In this document: positions 37,640 to 46,563 of the stretch, in pieces | Numbering within the stretch: the stretch's first letter is position 1 | Layout: every line of letters begins with the position of its first letter | Origin: Dongshaea marina | GTDB taxonomy: Bacteria > Pseudomonadota > Gammaproteobacteria > Enterobacterales > Aeromonadaceae | Assembly: GCF_003072645.1 (NCBI RefSeq) | Contig: NZ_CP028897.1 | Coordinates: forward strand, 3,857,658-3,921,657 | DNA: 64,000 bases | Reading direction: 5' to 3' | Notes under the pieces: model-generated | Told to the model about the DNA's origin: nothing | The model's database searches: none | What the model saw: only the letters and a program-made list of their open reading frames with translations | Made by a program: the position numbers and the translations under genes

Positions 37640-38530
37640 CGCCGATGAGCATGGATGCTCGAATACAGCGAGAGCCATGGATGGCATTAGGTGCCGACAG
37701 CGAGTAAAGGCCAGTTCTATCCTGTGGATAGCTTATTTCGCAGCTGCGCTGTATGGATGTCGGGGTCGCCCGACGGCAAGAATTAATATTGGTTTGACCT
37801 GCGGTCAGCTATTTGTACCAGAGGCACAGAAATGCCGGTGCTGACCGGCGGCAGGCAAGAAGGGGCGCTCGTCCGCCCCCTCTTGCATCTCCCGGGACGC
37901 CCCGAACCTCGCTGAATCCTCGCCCCACCTGACATTTGAAGTACCACGTAGACAGGCCCTCCATGGCCTGACTACGCTTTCGCAACGTCCTGTTGCTCAA
38001 CTTCAAATATCTATGGTTCACCTCAGCGCTCGCTCACGGGGAGAGTAAATCCACTCTTCGATTTAGTACAGTGAATCGAATTGAGTAATTTATTCTTATT
38101 TCGAGCCAGGGATGGCGAGCCGCGCAGCTCGATGGAGGGAATCATCGCGCGGAGCGAGCCTTTGGTTACTTTGAGCGATACCAAAGTAACTCGACCGCCG
38201 GGCGAATACGGCTATATGGCGAAGCCATGAATCAGCTGACCGCAGGTCAAACAGGCAAAGATATGGGCACCCTCGGGGTTGTTAGGAGGACTGGGTGCGC
38301 ATTCCCCCTGACCTGCCGCCGGTCAGCACCGGCAATTATGCCGAAGGCATGAACTGGCTGCCTGCAGGGCTAATTGCAAAAGTATCGGGGTGTCCTTGGG
38401 AGTCCAGAGGGGGTTGGACAAGCAATACCTTCTTTCCGAAGTCCGGGGCCGGACACCTGTGCCATAGGCACAAATAGCTGACTGCAGGTCAAGCAAGCAG
38501 GATTTCCTGCTACATCCCGCTGCCAACACC
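37640..38530. repeat. Intergenic repeat block R6
   Basis: No gene. Contains CTATCC-tgt-GGATAG (37720-37734), TGACC-tgc-GGTCA (37796-37808), the CCGGTCAGCACCGG-type module, CCGGGACGCCCCGG, a short nested-stem element E (37934-38008), GCGCTCGCTCACGGGG, a GCGCGGAGCGAGCC module (about 38149), GGTTGTTAGGAGGACTGGGTG, ATGCC-gaa-GGCAT (38339-38351) and TGTGCC-ata-GGCACA (38458-38472). Confidence 0.75.
37934..38008 (-). repeat. Nested-stem element, copy E (short form)
   Basis: ATTTGAAGT/ACTTCAAAT outer arms; inner hairpin CAGGCCC-tccat-GGCCTG. The outermost GATTCGC arms of the full-length copies are missing. Confidence 0.65.
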
Positions 38531-38646
38531 CGAAAATTCAGGGTTTTCCCTTATCTATTCCCGCTAAGCGAAATGCTAGGCTTTCCCCCGGAAACAACAC
38601 GCTTTCCAATCATCATAGAGACAGTTCATCATAAGGAAGTGAATGG

Positions 38647-39962
38647 ATGCAAAAAACCAGTCGTGTCATCATCTTTTCCAGCCTCGGCGGAGTCCTGGAG
38701 TTTTATGACTTTATTATCTACGCCCTGCTGGCAAGCTACCTGGCCCACAACTTTTTTCCGACCCACGACACCCGGCTATCGCTGCTCCTCACCCTGGCGA
38801 CCTTTGCCATCGGCTATATTGTGCGCCCCCTGGGTGGGATTATTTTTGGTCACCAGGGAGATCGTCACGGTCGCAAGAAACCTTTTACCCTGACAGTTAT
38901 CATGATGGCGATCTCAACCCTGCTGATCGGCTTTTTGCCAACCTACCAGCAGGTTGGCCTGATCGCTCCGGTGGCTCTGATTATCTTGCGGATCCTGCAG
39001 GGTTTTTCGGTGGGCGGTGAGATCCCGGGGGGATCACCTACCTGGCTGAGCTCGCTCCCTCGCGGCGGGGCACCGTCTGCTCATTGCTGTTCCTGTGCCT
39101 GATTGGTGGGATAGTGCTGGGGCTGGCAACCAGCCTGGCACTGCATCACTACTACACAACAGAGCAGATCATCGAGTTCGGCTGGCGGATCCCATTTGTG
39201 GCTGGAGGATTAGTGGGACTGCTGAGCTTTGTGGTGCGCCGCCAACTGATCGAGTCTCCTGTCTATCGCCAGATGCTCGATGAAAAACAGCAGCTTGAGC
39301 ATAAACTGCCACTCAAGACCCTGTTCACCCGCTACCCAAGGCAGCTGCTGGGAGGCTTTTTGCTGACCGGGGCCGGCGCCAGCGCCATCATGATCTTCTT
39401 CCTGTTTCTGCCTACCTATCTTGGCAAGGTACTGCACTACCCGATCCAGGATGTGCTTGAGAGTACCACCCTCAGCCTGCTCGCTGGCTGCGTACTGATC
39501 CTCTGCTGCGGCCTGGTGATCGATAAGCTGGCCAAACGCCTCAATCTCTGGTTGTCTCTGGCCCTTATCATCAGCATGGCGCTGGTGCTCATCAGCTACT
39601 CCCTCTACCAGAGCCATGCACCACTGCTGCTCCCCATGCTACTGAGCGCCCTGGCGATCGGCATGATCTGGTCCCTCACCTCGACCCTGCTGTCGCTACT
39701 ATTCCCGGTTCCGGTGCGCTATTCGGGGATCGGCCTGGTGTATAACATCGCCTTTGCCACCATCGGCGGGCTGGCTCCGGCCATCGCCCTGAGCCTCATC
39801 GACCTGACCGGCTCAACACTGGCACCGGCCTACTACCATGTTGGCGCCTCGGCTCTTGGCTTAATCGGCCTGGGATTGCTGGGGAGTATTCGCCTGCCAC
39901 GACGAGTAAATCCTGAGGCTGCAGGTGAGGAGAGTGCTGTCGCTCCCCATCCCCTGAGCTGA
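38647..39962 (+). pseudogene. Metabolite:H+ symporter (MHS-type MFS), one frameshift
   Basis: A 12-helix MFS carrier of the metabolite:H+ symporter type (ProP/ShiA/KgtP-like): LGGVLEFYDFIIYALLASYLA, RPLGGIIFGHQGDRHGRKK and ILQGFSVGGEIPGG. The frame breaks at 39027-39032 (GGGGGG). One more G would read GEIPGGITYLAELAPSRRGTVCSLLFLCLIGG, the expected family sequence, and continue to the stop at 39962 (about 438 residues). The lesion context CCCGGGGGGATC is the same as in clcA. The ATG at 38647 has an AAGGAAG site. Substrate unknown. Confidence 0.85.
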
Positions 39963-39989
39963 TCGATGGCCCCAGTGATGGGGCTAGTT

Positions 39990-40530
39990 GAGGTGCATTG
40001 CATGCAGATTGGTTGTGGCTTCGCCACAGAGTTGCCAGCGCTGGCTGGCGACAGTAAAGGATGACCTATCCTGCGGATGGCGTTTTGCAGCTGCGCTGCA
40101 TACATGCCGCTGCCGAGCGGCGGCGGGTTAGGGGGACTGCTCACCCAGTCCCCCTAACAACCCCGAGGGTGCCCCCCGATTCGCATAACTCCTCAGAATA
40201 ACTGGATTTTTGAGAGAACAGACAAACGGGACATCCCTATCCCGGTTGTCTTCTCACGACGTCCTGTCGCTCGCCCTCAAAAATTTGCGTTATTCTTCGG
40301 TGCGAATCAAAGGGGATGTTTAACCCCCCGTCAGCGAACGCCGTGGTGAACCGTAGAGAATTGCTGTTTCTTTTCGAGGCATGGATGCCGAGCCGCGTAG
40401 CTCTGCGAATGGACACGCAGCGCGCAGCGAGTTTTTGCCTACTTTTGGCGATACAAAAGTAGGGCGCTGTCGGGCGCCCCCGGCACTGTTTGCAGCACAG
40501 CTGCAAACAAATTGCATTCGGATAACCGTT
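39990..40530. repeat. Intergenic repeat block R7
   Basis: No gene. In order: TGTGGC-ttc-GCCACA (40014-40028), GCCAGCGCTGGC (40033-40044), CTATCC-tgc-GGATGG (40068-40082), TGCAGC-tgc-GCTGCA (40086-40100), GCCGCTGCCGAGCGGC, AGGGGGACTG...CAGTCCCCCT (40130-40157), nested-stem F (40178-40308), GTCAGCGAACGCCGTGG, CTACTTTTG/CAAAAGTAG (about 40440-40462) and CGCTGTCGGGCGCC. Confidence 0.8.
40178..40308 (-). repeat. 131-bp nested-stem element, copy F
   Basis: Outer arms GATTCGC/GCGAATC, middle stem TTTTTGAG/CTCAAAAA, inner hairpin GACAAACGGGACAT / ATCCCGGTTGTC. Same spacing as copies A, B, D and H with different inner sequence. Confidence 0.75.
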
Positions 40531-40542
40531 ATATGATAACGA

Positions 40543-40839
40543 TTAACTGGACGACTCAGTTTCAAGCATCTTCTTGCGAGAGTTGTACAAAGCTTCCCTG
40601 GCATGCTTTCTGAGAAAAGGCCGAACACCTGCCCACCAAACTATGTGTCGCCAAAAGTAACCAAACACATTCGGCTGAGGGCTCTGATAGAGATCTAAAA
40701 AGAAGGCTCCATTGGCGATCCACAGCTTAAGATCTCCCTTTTTCAGGGTATAACCATTAGTGACCTTCCACTCCCCGGCTCTGAGCTGGCGGATCATCGA
40801 CAGCGCAAACTCTTTATTACTCAAAACTACAAACCTCAT
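40543..40839 (-). CDS. Small protein of unknown function, last gene of the helicase operon
   Basis: A 98-residue protein not recognised. It is rich in aromatic residues (WIANGAFFLDLYQ, VFGYFWRHIVWWAGVRPFL) with a basic C-terminal helix, and may associate with the membrane. It begins 13 bp after the stop of the nuclease-helicase gene, so co-transcription is likely, although no strong ribosome site is visible. The frame is open a further 23 codons upstream. Confidence 0.5.
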   Translation of the reverse strand: MRFVVLSNKEFALSMIRQLRAGEWKVTNGYTLKKGDLKLWIANGAFFLDLYQSPQPNVFGYFWRHIVWWAGVRPFLRKHAREALYNSRKKMLETESSS

Positions 40840-40852
40840 CAAAAAATATGAA

Positions 40853-43800
40853 TCAAACACCAACAGATCCCGGGCTCCGGGTATATTGCAGCAATCTCGC
40901 CAGTACATTGACCTTCTTCATCTGCTCCAGCGAGTTCACCGAGTTGGAAAAAAGCTGTGGGTTACCCACCACCACTACCAGTGCCTGAGCTCTGGAGATG
41001 GCGACATTGATCCTGTGTTTATCAAACAGAAAATCGACTCCCCGGGGCGACTCTGCCGCATCACTGGCGCACAGGCTAAAGAACACTATGGGTGCCTCCT
41101 GCCCCTGGAACTTATCAACACTCCCGACTCTGGCCTGCTCACCCAGGGCTTGCTTAAGCTTGGTTACCTGATGGTTATAGGGCGCCACGAACAGCATATC
41201 CTCCCAACTTATGATTCGCTGCTCACCACTCTTGCTGGTAAAACGACGCCCCAACAGCTGATTGGCAAGCCGCTTTATCTCAGCAACCTCTTCATCACTC
41301 GCCTGGGTATTGCCCTCATGCTCCAGTGGAACAAACTGCACACCCGCCTCACAGCAAAGAACTCCGGCATACCCCTCCGGGGCCTCAATGGACTGAAACT
41401 CATTCCCCGATGCCGCATCCAGCTCACCATCATAGATGGCGTCACTGATAAAACGGTTTACCTCAGGATGCATCCGATAAGTGGTTCCCAAAAAGACTCC
41501 CATATCCGGCGCAATGATCGGTGAGTCATACAGCAGATAATCCAGAATCGACAAACCACTGTCTGCCGGGTGTGAGCCCTGAGAGGGTTGACCCAGCTGC
41601 ATCTGATCGCCCATCAACACCAGATTGCTGGCTGAGCGGCTCATCCCGATGAGATTGGCCACCGAAACCTGCCCAGCCTCATCGATAAACAGATAATCAA
41701 ACTGCTCACTGAGCTCATCCCGGCAAAAACCCCAGGCCGTGGTGCCGACGACACAGGCATCCTTGAGTTTGTCTGCGATAATATTGTTCTTAACAATCTC
41801 AATACCTGCCTCAGTCAGCTCATCGCCGGTCTTATTAGTGCAGTAACAGTGTGCCTCGATCCCCTGCTGCTGACAGAATTGAGCGACTCCCAGTAGCAGG
41901 TTATTGATCGCCTTATGACTATTGCTGGCTATCCCGATCCGCTTGCCCTGCTTTAACAGCTCGGCGATGATCTGCTTGCCGGTATAGGTTTTACCAGCCC
42001 CCGGAGGCCCCTGAATGGTCAGGTAGCTGTTATTAAGTTGAGTCACCGCATTGATAATCTCTTTAAGCCGCTCATCAGATGACTGGCTGCTGACAATGGA
42101 TCCACCGGAGTGCCCTTTGATTCTGGGTTTACTCCGCAGTAAAAAATCTCTAATAGCAGATTCCCCCAGAGCACCCTGCTCATGGCGGCTCACCACATCA
42201 GCAATCGCCTCAGGGATTGGTTTGGGATTCACATATTCATTTGGGATGAGTGAAATGAGCTGTTCAGGCTCCTGTTTGGCCTTCACCACCAACCGGCCAC
42301 GCTCAAAGTCACACTCATCCAAATCCAGAGTTATTTTTTGCCTATCCTCCCCAAGGAGATACATCCCCTCATTTCTTGGGATTTTAAATTCCTGTTCGGC
42401 TGGAAATTGGTACTCATAAGCAAGGAGTCTTGCTCTGGGTTTAGGCTTGTAAGGCTCCAGCCCGGTTCGTTCGCAACACGCCAGACAGTCGATATCGTCG
42501 GTGAGCTCATGGTGACTCATCCCCAGACGGTCAAAGAGTCGCCAGAACACAGGTTTTGCCTCGCGCCGATGAAACTCCAAAGTCCAGGCAAGATTCTCAT
42601 CGAGCAGTGTTTGCTGTGACGAGCCATCTTCGCTGCGCGCCAATAATCGATCGCGAAGCAGGGTTCGCTCGGTGACCTCTTCAGGAATCTCGGGCTCCTC
42701 GACCTCCGTCTTGCCCAGATAGCTGATGCCATGCTCGGCTTGCTGTGCTCGCAGCCACTCGACCAGCTCCTGAGTCGAGTTACAGTCATCGATGTTGTAG
42801 TCACGGATATCTTTAAGTGTCTTCGAGGTTTGCCAGCTGTCTCCCTCTTCACCCAGGGCATTTAGTTCATGCCAGTTTTCATACACCACCACTGAGTCAC
42901 TACCATTACCGACCTCTGTGTCACGCTGGCCACGGTAGAGGTGCTCTACATTCTTGATGGAGTAGCGGGGCTCACCGATGAGAAGCCCACCTTTGACAAC
43001 CTTATAGAGATCGACAAATACCTCATTGCGCAATAGCTGATCCAGCTCATATTCACAGCAGCCATAGCGCCCCATCAGCTTGCGACAAGCAGCAATCTCA
43101 TAATTGGCATAGTGGTAGATATGCATATTCGGATCACGCTGCCAACGCTGATACACCCAGCGAATGAAGTCGGTAAAGGCCTGCTTCTCCTGCTCACGAT
43201 TGTGCGCCCAAAAATCGATAAATTGGCGCTTACCTTGCTCATCAAAATAGGAGTTGCCCCACAGATACTCCAGCCCGCCCTCATCCAGGGGAACCCCTCA
43301 ATATCAAAGAACACATCCAGATCCGAGTGCGGAGGCAACAACGCGAGCCCCATCTTTTTACCCTGCTCCAGCGGTTTGACCTTAAATAGTGGTGGGATCT
43401 GCCCTGCACTGGCTTTTTGGATCCCGGCCTGAGCCCTGAGGGTTTTGAGTGTTTGCTGATTCAGGCCCGGGATATAAGATGGCTCAATGTCCAGTAACTG
43501 CTGGCAGCTGTGGATCCCGGCCTTATTGAGCTTTTTCACCTGTGATCGGGTGATGTTAGCAATCAGCGACAGGTGGTCCCGCTCTTCAAGCAAAGTTGCG
43601 GCAAAATCACTCCAGCATCCATGGCTTTTGGAGTCGGCAGGATCGGGCATCTTATTCGGATCAAACTCAGCCTGCTCCCCCAGGAATCGGGCCTTGAGTG
43701 CCAGGTAGTAGTAATAATAATCTTCTGTCTTAAGTGTTTCCTGCTCACCACTGCCCAGTGCCACCACCAGATGTTTGGGTTTTACACCCTGCAGCCGCTC

Positions 43801-44286
43801 CAGCATTTCGGCATAACAGCAAAGCTGCACTACAAAATAGGGTTTTACTTTAGAGGCAAGCTTGGTATCCCACACCTCATAGTGATAATCCCCCAGCTTG
43901 CTTGCTCCTGGTACCTTGAGCAGAAAATCGGAATAGCCTCGAAATGGCGCAAGCTCTAAAGCTCCCTGAAAAATCACCTCCGCTCCGCATTGCATCGCCT
44001 CCAGGGTCAGCTGATGGCGCCAGGCAAAGCTCAGTTTTTGCCCATCAAGCTCCTCGGGGATCTCAACCACATCCAGGCCTTTTGCCCGGAATTCAGCCAG
44101 CAGATTATCTTCATGCTGATAGCCTCGCTGCTGCAGCAATTTATTCAGTTCATCCTCATCATCATGAGCCGGTGCCTGCTGTGGGCACTGCTTCGATAAC
44201 CGCTCCATCCATGAGGCAAAGGAGCTATCCAGAAACACCGTCAGATCGGAGGGGGAATAAACAAGCTGTTGATCTTCAAAATACAT
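40853..44286 (-). pseudogene. RecB-like nuclease / RNase H-like / SF1 helicase fusion, one frameshift
   Basis: Joined across one frameshift this is a protein of about 1144 residues resembling the TM0106-type RecB-like putative nucleases. Residues about 1-190 hold a PD-(D/E)xK nuclease (GYSDFLL, YHYEVWDTKLASK, QLCCYAEMLE). Helix-hairpin-helix repeats follow (VKKLNKAGIHSCQQLL). From about 320 an RNase H-like DEDD exonuclease begins (DVFFDIEG). The last 500 residues are an SF1 helicase: Walker A IQGPPGAGKT, Walker B FIDEAGQ, GDQMQLGQP, TYRMHPEVN, VDKFQGQE and INVAISRAQ. The frame breaks at 43288-43291 (GGGG on the plus strand); one more base restores GFPLDEGGLEYLWGN, the family sequence. It starts 3 bp after the 92-residue membrane gene. 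Likely a DNA-degrading defence enzyme. Confidence 0.85.
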
Positions 44287-44289
44287 GGT

Positions 44290-44568
44290 TTAACTCTCTT
44301 TGGATTGGCTTAACTTTGCCAGCCATGAAAATAGGGCCAGAAACACGATGAGTTGCAGTATGAGAACTCCCAGCCAGGCCCAGAAAGAGCCCAGCGAAAG
44401 ATCAGACTCCCACAGCAACCAGGTCCCGCCCACCGCACAGATAGAGGAGAGCGTGGGTACCGGGTCACGGCAAAGCGACTCCAGCAGTTTGCAGCTATCA
44501 GTGATGATTGAAGAGATCATCATCAACGGCAGGATGATGATCAGGACTATCACAATAAAAATCAGCAT
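44290..44568 (-). CDS. Small two-helix membrane protein of the helicase operon
   Basis: A 92-residue protein not recognised. It has an N-terminal hydrophobic helix (MLIFIVIVLIIILPLMMISS) and one or two more near residues 40-85 (WAWLGVLILQLIVFLALFSWLA). It overlaps the stop of the 197-residue membrane gene by one base and is followed 3 bp later by the nuclease-helicase, so all are translated from one message. This tight packing suggests the membrane proteins work with the helicase, perhaps as anchor or trigger; that is inference. Confidence 0.65.
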   Translation of the reverse strand: MLIFIVIVLIIILPLMMISSIITDSCKLLESLCRDPVPTLSSICAVGGTWLLWESDLSLGSFWAWLGVLILQLIVFLALFSWLAKLSQSKES

Positions 44569-45161
44569 TACTGAGCTGTTTTACGGGTATTGCGCTCTAT
44601 CGCCATCAGCACCAGTAAGATTGACATCAGGGAGATAAAGAATAGGAATCCGGCCATAACGCCCCATAACACATAACGCTTAGAAGCCTGCTCAGCATTC
44701 CAGAGGTTACTACGCTGAATCTCAGACAACTTAATCTCTTTATATTTGTTAATCGATCCTGTGACATCCAGGTGCTGTTTTTCTGCCGAAGAGATCACTT
44801 CAGACAAATTATCGATGAAATCCTGTTTCTGATCCTCTGAGGAGAGTGAATCCAGCCAACCGTCCAGGACATGTCTGTTATTACCTGTAAAGTAAGCATT
44901 GATATTATTGGGTAGATCCAATCCAGCTTCCGGGTTAACTTGAACATTGGAGCCACTACTAGCACTGTCCTGGCGCTCAGCGGAATAAACAAACTTTCCA
45001 TCTTTAAGAGTGACTGAAGTATCGATATGAGTTGGAATCATCTCAATTGCGATAATCACCACAGCCAAAATACCAGCCGCCGCTCCAAAAATAGAGAGTC
45101 CTCGAGTGAATGAAAATAATATCCGCTCAAAAAAAGTAACGGTTTTGTTCTGTTTACTCAT
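44568..45161 (-). CDS. Membrane protein with two TM helices, first gene of the helicase operon
   Basis: A 197-residue protein not recognised. TM helix 1 spans about residues 23-42 (IFGAAAGILAVVIIAIEMIP), then a roughly 120-residue soluble loop with Gln/Glu-rich helices, then TM helix 2 at about 166-188 (VLWGVMAGFLFFISLMSILLVL) and a basic tail. The loop is probably periplasmic. It is the first gene of a leftward operon and is preceded by a promoter whose spacer is filled exactly by the WYL palindrome. The ATG at 45161 lies about 100 nt after the predicted start of transcription. Confidence 0.7.
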   Translation of the reverse strand: MSKQNKTVTFFERILFSFTRGLSIFGAAAGILAVVIIAIEMIPTHIDTSVTLKDGKFVYSAERQDSASSGSNVQVNPEAGLDLPNNINAYFTGNNRHVLDGWLDSLSSEDQKQDFIDNLSEVISSAEKQHLDVTGSINKYKEIKLSEIQRSNLWNAEQASKRYVLWGVMAGFLFFISLMSILLVLMAIERNTRKTAQ

Positions 45162-45269
45162 GAAAATGACACCTTAAAAATAATGACTATGGCTCGTCTC
45201 GGCCGACAGCAGGACAACCACGACAGAAATAATCGCGTATTGTTCTAAATTCACTCAGCGTGGAACAGC

Positions 45270-45297
45270 ATAATACTGCGAAATTTTCGCAGATCAA
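45270..45297 (-). promoter_or_regulatory. Promoter plus palindromic operator of the helicase operon
   Basis: Read on the minus strand: -35 TTGATC (45292-45297), 16-bp spacer, -10 TATTAT (45270-45275). The perfect palindrome TGCGAAATTTTCGCA (45277-45291) occupies the spacer, where a bound repressor would exclude polymerase. The same 15 bases occur at 46506-46520. Confidence 0.75.
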
Positions 45298-45366
45298 GCC
45301 TGGTGGATAAAATTCCCACAAAAACCATGCAAAGAGGATGGCTTTGTAACAATTGATCTCATGATG

Positions 45367-45414
45367 TTGAGAGTAGCTCTCATGCTTGTTATGATACTGC
45401 GAAAATTTACCAGT
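45367..45414 (+). promoter_or_regulatory. Promoter plus operator of the WYL regulator gene
   Basis: -35 TTGAGA (45367-45372), 17-bp spacer, -10 TATGAT (45390-45395). It is followed by a degenerate copy of the palindrome, ACTGCGAAAATTTACCAGT, with outer arms TACTG/CAGTA intact (45394-45414). It lies 17-37 bp before the WYL start codon, suggesting autoregulation. Confidence 0.7.
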
Positions 45415-45430
45415 ATTAAAAGCGTGCATC

Positions 45431-46324
45431 ATGGCCAAGAAAAACCCCAAGTCTCTGGATGATCTTTCCGCTCCTCAGCGCGAGCGGCTGTGGCTGATCG
45501 ACTTTCTGGCTCAGTTCAAAGGTGAGTTAACCCGTAATGATGTGGTGAAGCGCTTTGGGGTGACACTCTCTAATGCCACCATAGATCTGGCGCTGTACCG
45601 CAAGCTGGCTCCGGAGAATATCCACTACGATGCACGTAGTAAGACTTACCAACGCACTCAAAGCTTTGTGCCACTATTTGACTATGAGCCACTAAAGACC
45701 CTCTCGACTCTGAGTGAAGGTGTTTCAGAGGGCTTTCACAGTGGCCCCACTCCGGTCTCTATCAGTCCCAGCCATCACCTAAACCAACCAGACCTTGAGA
45801 TCCTGGCCAGTGTCTGCCGCGCCATCCATTTCAGACAGGCCCTGCGAGCCAGCTATATCTCCCTCACCAGTGGTGAAACCGAGCGGGAGCTGGTTCCCCA
45901 CTCTCTGGTCGACACCGGGCAGCGCTGGCATGTCCGCGCCTATTGCCGCAAGCGTCAGGAGTTTCGTGACTTTGTACTAACTCGCTTTACTCAGATCTGC
46001 AGCGAAGGATTAACCATTGACTCTGAGCAGGAGTCCGTTGAGTGCGATAACGACTGGAATGCAAAAGTCACGCTCACCCTGATCCCACACCCGGGGGTGA
46101 GCTTTCCTGAAGCGATAGAGCGTGACTATGGAATGCAAAATGGCACACTGGAAGTCACCGGACTCCCTGCAGCAACAATAGGCTATCTGCTTAGACTGTG
46201 GAGTGTTGACTGTTCAGCTGATCACAGGCTAAGTGCCGCCGAGTATCAGCTGGCGCTGGCAAACCCAGCAGACCTTCACTCTGCAGGTAATTTTGCGATT
46301 GCGCCAGGCGCACAACTGAGCTGA
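45431..46324 (+). CDS. WYL-domain transcriptional regulator (BrxR/CapW-like)
   Basis: A 297-residue regulator. The N-terminal winged helix (about 20-80: LWLIDFLAQFKGELTRNDVVKRFGVTLSNATIDLALY) is followed by a WYL domain (about 135-210: RASYISLTSGETERELVPHSLV, WHVRAYCRKRQEFRDFVLTRF) and a C-terminal extension ending in GMQNGTLEVTG. This is the layout of BrxR/CapW regulators, which repress phage-defence loci and respond to infection signals. It lies between the helicase operon (divergent) and mcrB (same strand), and palindromes are present at all three promoters. Transcription probably ends at the hairpin at 46335, so mcrB needs its own promoter. Similar in layout to the second WYL gene at 54328. 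Confidence 0.88.
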   Translation: MAKKNPKSLDDLSAPQRERLWLIDFLAQFKGELTRNDVVKRFGVTLSNATIDLALYRKLAPENIHYDARSKTYQRTQSFVPLFDYEPLKTLSTLSEGVSEGFHSGPTPVSISPSHHLNQPDLEILASVCRAIHFRQALRASYISLTSGETERELVPHSLVDTGQRWHVRAYCRKRQEFRDFVLTRFTQICSEGLTIDSEQESVECDNDWNAKVTLTLIPHPGVSFPEAIERDYGMQNGTLEVTGLPAATIGYLLRLWSVDCSADHRLSAAEYQLALANPADLHSAGNFAIAPGAQLS

Positions 46325-46334
46325 TCTCCCAAAT

Positions 46335-46358
46335 GGCAGAGCCACCATCGGCTCTGCC
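46335..46358 (+). terminator. Terminator after the WYL regulator gene
   Basis: GGCAGAGCC-accatc-GGCTCTGCC, a perfect 9-bp stem followed by TTCAATTT, 10 bp after the stop. It separates the regulator from mcrB. Confidence 0.7.
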
Positions 46359-46474
46359 TTCAATTTCAAGCATCTGCCCGATTTATTTTCCCCACCTATT
46401 CGATTATTTTTCACTCACTTCAAAAAACAAGACCGACAGCTCCCGAAAAGATCGCAAAAACTGTCGCATCTTGC

Positions 46475-46520
46475 TTGATTTATAACCTCGACGGGCCTAT
46501 CATACTGCGAAATTTTCGCA
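46475..46520 (+). promoter_or_regulatory. Promoter plus palindromic operator of the mcrB operon
   Basis: -35 TTGATT (46475-46480), 17-bp spacer, -10 TATCAT (46498-46503), then the perfect palindrome TGCGAAATTTTCGCA (46506-46520) over the expected transcription start. The spacing from the -10 box is the same as at the WYL promoter. Confidence 0.75.
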
Positions 46521-46563
46521 TATCCAATTTAATATGCTCAATCACCAGTAGTAGAGCCCCCTG

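Noticed and set aside
40010-40110. Series of short palindromes that could look like a CRISPR array
   Set aside because: The hairpins differ in sequence, there is no constant repeat with unique spacers, and no cas gene is in the window.
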